Assembly: GCA_020050965.1 (NCBI GenBank)
Contig: JAGVJV010000263.1
Coordinates: forward strand, 1-8,332
From: Parachlamydiales bacterium
GTDB lineage: Bacteria; Chlamydiota; Chlamydiia; Chlamydiales; Rhabdochlamydiaceae
Reading direction: 5' to 3'
DNA: 8,332 nt
Shown: piece by piece, positions 1 to 6,521 of the stretch
Numbering within the stretch: the stretch's first letter is position 1
Layout: each line of letters starts with the position of its first letter
Program-made: the position numbers and the translations under genes
Notes under the pieces: model-generated
The model's database searches: none
The model's input: the letters and a program-made list of their open reading frames with translations, nothing else
Told to the model about the DNA's origin: nothing

Positions 1-724
1 AGATGAACTCATTTCCTTCCCATTTGATGTAGGATACAGCATGTTTTTGGGATTTGATCACGTAAATCCCATCTCTTAAGAGTTTTCTTTTGGCGCTTTC
101 AATCCAATCGATTGTCTGTACCGATAGATCGAGCAGATCCAGTTCCAAACCGACAAGAGACTGAAGCAGTGCGGCCTGGCACGGTTGCCCCTGCCCAAAT
201 TGCTTAGCAACATCAAACAGATGACTAATTCCACTCTTTAACAAAAGGAAATTGAACCAATGGCAGGCTCCCCAACATAGCCCTTTATCCATCAGATTGA
301 ACTTCACCTTCTTCAAATCAGGATGTAATTTAGATCTAATGAATGGATCTGCAATTTGCGTTCTTTTGATGGAACGGAGATCGACGATATTGGATAGATC
401 GACTTGATAGGCATTGTCGGTGGGTATCAATAGAGTAGCGCCGAACTTCCACTGCGTCCACAAATAATCGACATTTCTAAAAGTATGCTGAGCGAGCAGG
501 TGGAGTCGATTCGATCGCAAGAGCATCGCCATCGCTTTGAGGAAAAGAAAGGCGATTGTTCTAAAGGGCAGCGTCGCGAGGATCCAAACCACCTGCCAGC
601 GGTTGAAATAGGGCGTATTTTTGACCGTGGGTACCGACTGACTAATTTCCAAAAGCTCTTTTTCCCCTGAAAATAGGGGTTTAAGCTGCCGAAAATCGTG
701 AATTAGAGCCGGGGAGAAAGTCAT
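1..724 (-). CDS. Putative cysteine-protease-like effector, tandem paralog of the 407-aa protein (3' end outside window)
   Basis: The minus strand is open from an ATG at 724-722 to the window edge, 241 codons without a stop, so this is a gene cut at its C-terminus. Its ATG overlaps the TGA of the upstream gene (ATGA), indicating translational coupling. It is clearly related to the 407-aa protein next door. Shared blocks include RWQVVWI with a hydrophobic stretch (about residues 42-70), LLIP..NA.Q (98-107), the GLCWGACHW motif (148-156), QAALLQSL (183-190) and a GIYVI..QKHAVSYIK block (219-234). C150 or C154 could be a nucleophile and H228 the general base; the region that would hold the Asp lies beyond the edge. 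About 100 residues present in the paralog before the Cys motif are missing here. The Cys-then-His order fits papain-like/C58 (YopT-type) proteases, but function is inferred from a short motif only. Family not otherwise recognised. Confidence 0.85.
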   Translation of the reverse strand, partial: MTFSPALIHDFRQLKPLFSGEKELLEISQSVPTVKNTPYFNRWQVVWILATLPFRTIAFLFLKAMAMLLRSNRLHLLAQHTFRNVDYLWTQWKFGATLLIPTDNAYQVDLSNIVDLRSIKRTQIADPFIRSKLHPDLKKVKFNLMDKGLCWGACHWFNFLLLKSGISHLFDVAKQFGQGQPCQAALLQSLVGLELDLLDLSVQTIDWIESAKRKLLRDGIYVIKSQKHAVSYIKWEGNEFI

Positions 725-1944
725 TTTGGCATCTTGTATTGCTCAACGTATACTTGAGATTCGCTATTGCCTGGTTCATAGTAATTGGCAAGGATGAGGT
801 CGAGCAGCTGTTTTTCAGTAACCGCTACAAGGCCATATTCTGGATCCCATTGATAGCCCATGCCATTTACTTTAATGTAGACTAGGGAATGCTTAAGCAC
901 GCCAATGCGATAAATTCCGTAATTTAGAGACTGGATTTTTTCAAGTGCGCTTTCACGATCGAGATCCAGTTCATAGAGGCTGATCGAATGGTTTTTTAAA
1001 GAAGACACTTCCATTTTTATAAACGATTTCTCAAGGCTTTGGAGAAGTGCCGCTTGCTTAGGAACACCCGTTTTGAACTGCTCCGAGACAGAAAGCAAGT
1101 GATTCAAGGGATCGGTAAATTTCTCCTGAGTCTTAAAATAAAGGAAGATGAACCAGAGACAAGCCCCTCTGCAGAGCCCTTCAGAAAATAGGGGAATCTC
1201 AAGACAGCTTTCTTCTAAATAAGCTTCCATCGCTTTGAGCACATTATAGAACTTATGAATCCCTTTTTCCGTTTCATCTTGAGGGAATTCTGCTTTAAGA
1301 AAATCGAAAGCCTCTTGAGGAGAGTGGGCATATTTTTCGCCAAATATTTCTCTAATCCGATCTTTCTCCGATTTTTCAAGCCTATTTTCTACGTGGTGGA
1401 AGAATACCTTTAGAGCCTGTTTGATCCCATGTTCATAGTTGTCTGTATGAGCAGTCAATGCTTTCACACGAGAATCCGTGAGGAAATTTAACGGGACTGG
1501 GTCTTGAGTGTAATAATCCCAAGACGATATTTGGTGGGCATTGAAAGCAGGCATGAGAAGAGGGGAGGAGGCTATGGCAAATTCTTCAAGAGTGCCATCT
1601 TTTTTTACCTCGAACTTCGAGTTAAATCGCCATTGAAAGGAAATCTGGTGCCAATCGCGCATCATCTGGCGAGATAGAACATAGAAAAATCGGGCGGGCC
1701 TTTGGAAATCAAGTAAAGATGCAATCGTTGAAATTGCCTTAAAAAATAGCGATAAGATCCGTTCAAACGGATATTTCAGGGTAATCCATACGATTTGCCA
1801 CCTAGCGAAATAACGGGAATTTGAAGAGGGGAGATTCTTTGAGGAGACCTCGATCTCTGCGATCGCCTCTTTGCCACTCATCATCCTCTCTAGTCCATAG
1901 AAATTATTTAAAATATGAGGATTAAATTCTTGAATTCCGCCCAT
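721..1944 (-). CDS. Putative cysteine-protease-like effector protein (complete paralog)
   Basis: A 407-aa protein starting at ATG 1944-1942, with a good Shine-Dalgarno (AAGGAA, 8 nt upstream) and a plausible promoter, so the start is well supported. Residues 48-80 form a hydrophobic, aromatic stretch with a few charges (RWQIVWI..., LSLFFKAISTIASLL), which may be membrane-associated. Residues about 150-250 are helical and charged and are absent from the downstream paralog. The motif GLCRGACLW (256-264) contains C258 and C262. H352 lies in LKHSLVYIK and D367 in QWDPEYGL. The 15-residue His-Asp spacing matches C58 proteases (AvrPphB H212/D227, YopT H258/D274), while the Cys-His spacing (about 90-94) is shorter than theirs. 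No signal peptide is apparent, which would suit a type III-secreted protein. Protease assignment is inference. It could also be a transglutaminase- or acyltransferase-like member of the same fold, or a non-catalytic protein. Confidence 0.85.
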   Translation of the reverse strand: MGGIQEFNPHILNNFYGLERMMSGKEAIAEIEVSSKNLPSSNSRYFARWQIVWITLKYPFERILSLFFKAISTIASLLDFQRPARFFYVLSRQMMRDWHQISFQWRFNSKFEVKKDGTLEEFAIASSPLLMPAFNAHQISSWDYYTQDPVPLNFLTDSRVKALTAHTDNYEHGIKQALKVFFHHVENRLEKSEKDRIREIFGEKYAHSPQEAFDFLKAEFPQDETEKGIHKFYNVLKAMEAYLEESCLEIPLFSEGLCRGACLWFIFLYFKTQEKFTDPLNHLLSVSEQFKTGVPKQAALLQSLEKSFIKMEVSSLKNHSISLYELDLDRESALEKIQSLNYGIYRIGVLKHSLVYIKVNGMGYQWDPEYGLVAVTEKQLLDLILANYYEPGNSESQVYVEQYKMPK

Positions 1945-1969
1945 AGAAATAGTTCCTTTTTAGGGGAAA

Positions 1970-1998
1970 AGTATATCCCTTTCGAGGTTTCTCTGCAA
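1970..1998 (-). promoter_or_regulatory. Putative sigma70-type promoter for the protease-like gene pair
   Basis: Read on the minus strand, TTGCAG (1998-1993) and TATACT (1975-1970) are separated by exactly 17 bp. Transcription would start near 1963, leaving a short leader of about 20 nt that includes the AAGGAA ribosome binding site before ATG 1944. It would let the pair be transcribed independently of the membrane-protein gene upstream. The call rests on consensus matching alone. Confidence 0.5.
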
Positions 1999-2039
1999 AT
2001 CTACAACTTTACAGCTGAAAAATTTTATTGGGATGGGTT

Positions 2040-2399
2040 CTACGACTTATTGCTTGAGTAGTTTTGGAGGAGCTCGTGTAAAATAAAGCTCGCTATGGAG
2101 ACGATGAGGCTGCCCCAGAAGGCACCCCAAAATGAGGTAATGGTAATCCCATAAGAAATCAGGCTCGCGAGCCAAAAGACAAAGGCATTGATCAAGAGGG
2201 CGAAGATCCCAATCGTGAGGATTGTAAGTGGGAAGGAGATGAGGATTAAAATGGGAGTAATAAAGGCGTTAAAAATCGCAACAATGAAGGCAAAGAGGAT
2301 CGCATCCCTATAATTTGGAACAGATAAACCTGGTAGGACATGCGCAAGTCCCAGAATGACAGCAGCTAAGATCAGTATTTTGACTATGAATCTCCACAT
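2040..2399 (-). CDS. Small integral membrane protein, YvlD / phage holin family 4 (PF04020-like)
   Basis: A 119-aa protein that is nearly all membrane helices: about 4-22, 32-55, 57-82 and 90-110. Family hallmarks are the N-terminal LPGLSV loop, the helix 2 motif IFNAFITPIL, the following SFPLTILTIGIFALLINAF, and WGAFWGSLIVSI near the C-terminus. The length matches this family, whose members are common in bacteria. They are called holin-like by fold, and a physiological role is not firmly established. I chose ATG 2399 (MWRFIVK); an in-frame TTG at 2408 would add three residues. Neither has a Shine-Dalgarno sequence. TAG is at 2042-2040. It is divergent from the 209-aa gene and lies upstream of the protease-like pair, from which it is separated by 95 bp containing a separate promoter, so a functional link is not implied. 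Confidence 0.88.
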   Translation of the reverse strand: MWRFIVKILILAAVILGLAHVLPGLSVPNYRDAILFAFIVAIFNAFITPILILISFPLTILTIGIFALLINAFVFWLASLISYGITITSFWGAFWGSLIVSIASFILHELLQNYSSNKS

Positions 2400-2592
2400 G
2401 ATTGTCAATATAGGTTGATTCCAAAAAAAAACTCAAGAAAATTATTTATTTAGAATTATACCCAAGATGACTCAAATTCCCGCCTATCGGCCAACCTTTG
2501 AATCATGTTGGATATTAAATTTAATTTCAGCATTTTAAGCTTGCTCTTCGTGTGGTGTACCTTTAGGGTTCATAAAATTTTTATATTAATAC

Positions 2593-2605
2593 TGACAATT
2601 TGTCA
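2593..2605. promoter_or_regulatory. 13-bp palindrome, candidate operator
   Basis: TGACAATTTGTCA is a perfect inverted repeat (TGACAA-T-TTGTCA). It lies just upstream of the putative -35 element at 2610, where a dimeric regulator could bind. No regulator gene is in the window, so the role is speculative. Confidence 0.3.
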
Positions 2606-2609
2606 CTCC

Positions 2610-2638
2610 TTTACTTTATTGCCAAAAACTGATATTAT
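2610..2638 (+). promoter_or_regulatory. Putative promoter for the 209-aa / malQ-like / treY gene set
   Basis: TTTACT (2610-2615) and TATTAT (2633-2638) are separated by 17 bp; the -10 matches consensus at five of six positions and the -35 at four. The predicted start is near 2645, giving a leader of about 20 nt that contains GGAG (2654-2657) before ATG 2664. Downstream genes follow on the same strand with gaps of 31 bp and then an overlap, so this could drive all three. Confidence 0.45.
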
Positions 2639-2663
2639 TTTACGAATAAATTTGGAGTTGAAT

Positions 2664-3293
2664 ATGAAAAATATTATTAAAAATGCTTTTTATTTATCCT
2701 TTTCCATTTTAGTCGTTTGTGCAACTGTTTACTTGACGAAAGAATTTGTCGCCCTTCGACCCCAGACTCTGCCTTTTGTCGGTTCGATATTAGAGCCCTT
2801 TTCAGAAGAGGGTGTACAGATCCGCGCCAAAGCCTACTCTCCTCGAGAGAGCATGATCTATCTCAATCGCGATTTGCTTCATCGTGGTCTGCAGCCCTTG
2901 CAAGTGACGATTCAAAACAATACGGGTGATTCCTTTTATCTTTCGAATAGCGGACTCGATCTACCCAATATGTCCTCAAAGGCAGTCGCAGGTAAACTCA
3001 CACGCAGCGCCATACCTCGCGCTATCGCTTTGCGCATAGCAGGATTTTTCTTCTGGCCTTTGCTTATCCCTGCGACAATCGATAGCATCATTACTACAAA
3101 GAACTATTTCGATATTAGGCGCGACTACTATGCCAAGTCGATCAAAGATCATCCGGAGCTGATTGTCCCTTATTCAACTGTCAATCGGGTCATCTTTTTA
3201 CCTGCCGATCAAGTTGCCGATGAATTCACTCTCTATCTGCAAGAGTCTAATAGTGGTTTCTACCATCCTTTCGAAGTAGAAATTACAGGATAG
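2664..3293 (+). CDS. Membrane-anchored protein of unknown function (209 aa)
   Basis: I place the start at ATG 2664 because GGAG lies 6 nt upstream and a promoter lies just before it. An earlier in-frame ATG at 2505 would add 53 poorly supported residues. Residues 5-26 form an N-terminal hydrophobic helix after a basic start (MKNIIKN), a signal anchor or uncleaved signal. There is no lipobox cysteine. Residues 50-100 look like a beta-rich extracytoplasmic domain (VQIRAKAYS, LQVTIQNNTGDSFYLSNSG). A second hydrophobic stretch (about 121-143) contains FFFWPLLIPATID. The C-terminal part (165-209) again looks beta-rich (YSTVNRVIFLP, FTLYLQ, FEVEITG). I do not recognise a family and assign no function. 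The malQ-like gene begins 31 bp downstream, so co-transcription is likely. Confidence 0.8.
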   Translation: MKNIIKNAFYLSFSILVVCATVYLTKEFVALRPQTLPFVGSILEPFSEEGVQIRAKAYSPRESMIYLNRDLLHRGLQPLQVTIQNNTGDSFYLSNSGLDLPNMSSKAVAGKLTRSAIPRAIALRIAGFFFWPLLIPATIDSIITTKNYFDIRRDYYAKSIKDHPELIVPYSTVNRVIFLPADQVADEFTLYLQESNSGFYHPFEVEITG

Positions 3294-3299
3294 AAAAAA

Positions 3300-3325
3300 T
3301 TCCTCCAATCTCTATATTGAGGGAA
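3300..3325 (+). promoter_or_regulatory. Hairpin enclosing the ribosome binding site of the malQ-like gene
   Basis: TTCCTCCAAT (3300-3309) can pair with ATTGAGGGAA (3316-3325) around a 6-nt loop, a ten-position stem with one mismatch and one G-T wobble. The 3' arm contains GAGGGA, the only Shine-Dalgarno-like sequence, directly abutting ATG 3325, and the first base of the start codon. There is no T-tract after it, so it does not look like a terminator. Occlusion of the start is an inference. Confidence 0.35.
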
Positions 3326-4377
3326 TGGGCAAGCGCTGTGCCGGGATCAAGATTCCCGTTTTTTCTCTACGTTCCAAAAAAGGGCTGGGTTCAGGTGAAT
3401 TTCTCGACCTGATTCCGCTCATTGACTGGTGCAAGGAATCTGGGTTGAAAATGATTCAGCTCGCTCCCATCCACGATAAAGAGGCCTCTCTTTGTTCGCT
3501 TGATCCGATCTATCTGAATATTCATGAACTGGCTCCCGAGCTAGATGATGAGATCAAGCCGGTTCAGAAAGTGCTCAATCAGCCCCATCTCGAGTACCGG
3601 CGCACTTACCTTGCCAAAAGAGAGCTGCTCAAAATGCTCTTCATCATGCGTGGGCAAGAGGATGTTGGCTCAAAAGCCTTTGAGCGGTTTTTTAAAAGAT
3701 TCGGCTTCACCGAGCGGGGGAATGAAGAGCTGGAGTTTTTTTATTTTGTTCAATTCCATCTAGATCGACAGCTGCACCAAGTTGTCAAGTATGCCGAGGA
3801 GCAGGGGATCCTCCTAATGGGCGATTTCCCCATGGGTACCCATTCCACCCTTCCTTGGATGAATCACTATTTCGATGCGATCCATGTCGGCCATTGCTCG
3901 CAAGATGAGCTCGCCTACATCCAAGACCATACCTCCATGCTGATCACCGCCGATAAGTGCACCCTGAAAGAATCGAAAATCCTTCCGCTTGCCGCGTTCG
4001 AAGATCCAAAGAATTTCCCTGAAAAGTCCTTTTGTACGACAACTCTAAATGGGATGATTCCATTAAGGGCCTGGTGGGAAAAAAATGAGGAGAAAGCTGC
4101 GCTCTGTTACCACACGATCCTCAAACAGGTGGGGAAACCACCACAGATTCTTTCGGCTTCTATTGCTCAGCAGATTGTGCAAGCTTATTTAAACTCAAAA
4201 TCTAAATTTGCGATCTTTCCATTGCAAGATCTTCTGGCCATCAGTGAAGCACTCCGATCTCCTGACGCTGCAAATGAGATCAAACATTGGCGCTGCCACA
4301 TCTACATCGAAGAATTTCTACTTGCCAAAAGCTTTGCCAAACAGATTCGAGAGATGGTTAAAGAAGCCAGGCGATGA
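3325..4377 (+). CDS. Degenerate 4-alpha-glucanotransferase (MalQ/DPE2-type pseudoenzyme)
   Basis: A 350-aa GH77 relative; family members usually have 500 or more residues. The N-terminus (AGIKIPVFSLRSKKGLGSGEF, then IQLAPIHD) and the C-terminus (FAIFPLQDLLAISEAL 295-310, HWRCHIYIEEFLLA 321-334) match the chlamydial/DPE2 type of amylomaltase, which transfers glucan segments between maltodextrins. The catalytic core is eroded. After GDFPMG (166-171) the barrel is shortened. HYFDAIHVGH (181-190) stands where Y(R)IDH carries the nucleophile, so Asp is G189. The EDLG acid/base site reads ADKC (D210). TTTLNGM (238-244) stands for TSTHDM, so the stabilising Asp is G243. The acceptor-side SPYSAL loop is also missing. 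The frame is open throughout, which argues against a recent pseudogene. The TGA overlaps treY's ATG. Alternatives are a non-catalytic glucan-binding or TreY-partner protein, or a decaying gene. Confidence 0.85.
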   Translation: MGKRCAGIKIPVFSLRSKKGLGSGEFLDLIPLIDWCKESGLKMIQLAPIHDKEASLCSLDPIYLNIHELAPELDDEIKPVQKVLNQPHLEYRRTYLAKRELLKMLFIMRGQEDVGSKAFERFFKRFGFTERGNEELEFFYFVQFHLDRQLHQVVKYAEEQGILLMGDFPMGTHSTLPWMNHYFDAIHVGHCSQDELAYIQDHTSMLITADKCTLKESKILPLAAFEDPKNFPEKSFCTTTLNGMIPLRAWWEKNEEKAALCYHTILKQVGKPPQILSASIAQQIVQAYLNSKSKFAIFPLQDLLAISEALRSPDAANEIKHWRCHIYIEEFLLAKSFAKQIREMVKEARR

Positions 4378-6521
4378 AAAAGATTCCATCCTCGGTTTAT
4401 CATTTGCAATTTGGCGAGCACTTCAAGCTCAAAGAGGCAATCAGGATTCTGCCATATCTTGCCAAACTGGGGATAGAAGGGGTCTACTGCTCCCCCTATT
4501 TTGCAGCAGCGAGTCTTCATGGCTATGATACGATCAATCCCCATCGGTTTAACCCCTTGATTGGAACTTCAAAAGAGTTTGACCGATTCTTCAAGCTCCT
4601 CAAAAAATTAGGTCTTTATCACATCGCCGATGTTGTCCCCAATCACATGGGGATCAAAGGAAAAAATCTCTGGTGGCAAGATGTCTTGGAAAAAGGGCGA
4701 TCGTCCAAGTATGCTCATTTTTTTGATATCGACTGGAGCCAAGACAAAATAGATCTGCCTATTTTGGGAACTAGAAAAGGGTGGATTTTGCCTAAAAAGA
4801 AAGAGCATTATCGTTTAGTTCCCTGGCAAAATTCTGCAACGAAAATCAGCTATCGCCGTTTTTTCAATATCAACGAAATGGTGGGCCTTCGCATGGAGGA
4901 CCCTGCGGTTTTCAAAGCCTATCATCAATGGCTCTTTAAGCTCTTGAAGGAGAAAAAAATCGACGGCCTCAGGATCGATCACCCCGATGGCCTCTATGAT
5001 CCGGCTGAGTATTTTGAAAACTTAAGGAAAAAGCACAAGGGGCTGGTTGTTGTCGAAAAGATCCTCGGATGGGGCGAAGAACTTCCACCCAATTGGCAAG
5101 TCGATGGGACAGTCGGGTATGAGTTTCTCAATCATCTAACTGGAGTGTACATAAAACAGGAAGATCGTCTTACAGAAGTATATACCCGCTTTATTGGTAT
5201 AGAACTCTCATTTGAAAAACTGGTCTACGAAGCTAAGAAATACTACATCCAAACCGAAATGCTCGGCGATTTGAACCGATTATGTGCAATGATTCCGAAT
5301 TGCCCCAAAGAGGCGATCATAGAGCTCCTTGCCAGTTTTCCAGTCTACCGTTCATATATTCGTCCCACAGGAAATGTGCCAGCGCGCGATATGCCTTATC
5401 TTCGAGAGGCTTTTGCGCGGGCAAAACCTAAAAACAAAGCCCACACCTATTTGAAAAAGATCTTCTTCCTCGAAATCGATACTCCGGAAGTGCGCGATTT
5501 TATCCTCCGCTTCCAGCAGCTCTGCGCTCCCGTCATGGCCAAAGGATTTGAGGACATTGCCCTCTATCGATATAACCGGTTGCTCGCTCTCAACGAAGTG
5601 GGCAGCAGTCCCGAGCGGTTAGGAGTAACGACAAAAGAGTTCCACGACTTTATGGGTAGGCAAACCAATGGATTTTTAGCCACCACTACCCACGATACCA
5701 AAAGAAGTCATGATGTGCGGATGCAACTTGCCGTCCTTGCAGAAATTCCAGAAAAATGGGAACAGGCTCTCACTACTTGGCAAAAGTTCAATCAAGGGTT
5801 TAAAACCGATAACTTTCCCGATCCCAATGCAGAATACATGCTGTACCAGATCCTCCTAGGTGTTTGGCCCAGTAAACCCACTTTTAAAAGATTATGGAAA
5901 TGTTTCCAGAAATCGATCAAAGAGGCTCGAGAATACACCTCTTGGATGGAACCTAATCCCCATTATGAAAATGCCTGTAAGCAGTTCTTAAAGGCGATTC
6001 TAAAGCGGGGGAGCCCCTTTCTCAAATCCTTCCAAACCTTTCAACAGGAAATCGAGCAAATCGGAAAATGGAACAGTCTATCCTCAACCGCATTGCAACT
6101 AGGTTGTCCTGGGATTGTCAATATTTATCAAGGGTGTGAGAATTGGCGTTATCTCCTTGTTGATCCCGACAATCGGACTGTGCCCGATTACGATACTGCC
6201 GAGTCTGAGAAGAGCAAGCTGCATCGAGAGCTTCTCAATGTCCGCAAAAAACATAAAATACTCTTCCTTGAAGGCGCTTATATTCCATTGGAAGTCCAAG
6301 GGGATCAAAAAGAGCACATAATTGCGTACCTGCGCACCTATCGCAATCAGAGATGCCTTGTAGCCGGTCTACGCTTTTTTACCTCATTAAAAAATCTAGA
6401 AGGAACAGAAATCATCCTCCCAGAAGGAAAGACAATTAAGGCAGATCAGCTATTTGCGAAAGCGCCGTATGCTTGGATCTTCTTGGCATCAAAATCGCCG
6501 AAACAAGCCCGACGCCGCTGA
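4374..6521 (+). CDS. treY: Maltooligosyltrehalose synthase (GH13 family)
   Basis: This cytosolic enzyme converts the reducing-end alpha-1,4 bond of maltodextrins into the alpha,alpha-1,1 bond of trehalose, giving maltooligosyltrehalose for TreZ to cleave. At 715 aa it has normal length. Recognisable blocks are VYHLQF (8-13), HGYDTINPHRFNP (49-61), VVPNHMG (87-93), RRFFNINEMVGLRMEDP (161-177), GLRIDHPDGLYDP (198-210) with nucleophile D202, VVVEKILGWGE (225-235) with acid/base E228, GFEDIALYRYNRLLALNEVG (391-410), TTTHDTKRSHDVR (437-449) with D441, IYQGCENW (584-591) and LVDPDNR (595-601). All catalytic residues are intact. ATG 4374 overlaps the preceding TGA, has only a weak ribosome binding site and probably depends on coupling. 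Its 3' end overlaps the convergent exporter gene by 86 bp. treZ and treX are not in the window. Confidence 0.96.
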   Translation: MKKIPSSVYHLQFGEHFKLKEAIRILPYLAKLGIEGVYCSPYFAAASLHGYDTINPHRFNPLIGTSKEFDRFFKLLKKLGLYHIADVVPNHMGIKGKNLWWQDVLEKGRSSKYAHFFDIDWSQDKIDLPILGTRKGWILPKKKEHYRLVPWQNSATKISYRRFFNINEMVGLRMEDPAVFKAYHQWLFKLLKEKKIDGLRIDHPDGLYDPAEYFENLRKKHKGLVVVEKILGWGEELPPNWQVDGTVGYEFLNHLTGVYIKQEDRLTEVYTRFIGIELSFEKLVYEAKKYYIQTEMLGDLNRLCAMIPNCPKEAIIELLASFPVYRSYIRPTGNVPARDMPYLREAFARAKPKNKAHTYLKKIFFLEIDTPEVRDFILRFQQLCAPVMAKGFEDIALYRYNRLLALNEVGSSPERLGVTTKEFHDFMGRQTNGFLATTTHDTKRSHDVRMQLAVLAEIPEKWEQALTTWQKFNQGFKTDNFPDPNAEYMLYQILLGVWPSKPTFKRLWKCFQKSIKEAREYTSWMEPNPHYENACKQFLKAILKRGSPFLKSFQTFQQEIEQIGKWNSLSSTALQLGCPGIVNIYQGCENWRYLLVDPDNRTVPDYDTAESEKSKLHRELLNVRKKHKILFLEGAYIPLEVQGDQKEHIIAYLRTYRNQRCLVAGLRFFTSLKNLEGTEIILPEGKTIKADQLFAKAPYAWIFLASKSPKQARRR

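Larger units (their letters stand above)
2400..2663. promoter_or_regulatory. Divergent intergenic region
   Basis: This AT-rich spacer of about 264 bp separates two divergently oriented genes. Leftward signals on the minus strand are a perfect TATAAT (2460-2455) with no convincing -35, and TTGAGT (2436-2431) with TATATT (2412-2407) at 18-bp spacing. The latter would start transcription almost exactly at ATG 2399. Rightward signals are listed separately. Codons 2505-2663 are open in frame with the 209-aa gene, but I do not regard them as coding because they lack a ribosome binding site and overlap the promoter. No RNA gene or repeat is evident here. Confidence 0.5.

Noticed and set aside
485..670. 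61-codon plus-strand open frame
   Set aside because: It lies entirely antisense to the left-edge paralog, whose protein conservation with its neighbour shows the minus strand is the coding one.
664..679. CCCCT/AGGGG stem-loop, terminator-like
   Set aside because: It is only a 5-bp stem inside the coding region of the left-edge paralog (codons about 15-20), with no gene ending there on either strand.
2514..2525. ATTAAATTTAAT perfect palindrome
   Set aside because: It is low-complexity AT sequence in an AT-rich spacer, expected by chance and away from the promoter elements.
2505..2663. N-terminal extension of the 209-aa protein from ATG 2505
   Set aside because: It has no ribosome binding site and runs through the promoter and palindrome. 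The ATG at 2664 has a good ribosome binding site and begins a typical basic-then-hydrophobic anchor.
4208..4544. Overlapping open frames on both strands around the malQ-like/treY junction
   Set aside because: They are out of frame with the two conserved proteins and resemble no family; the conserved frames account fully for the region.
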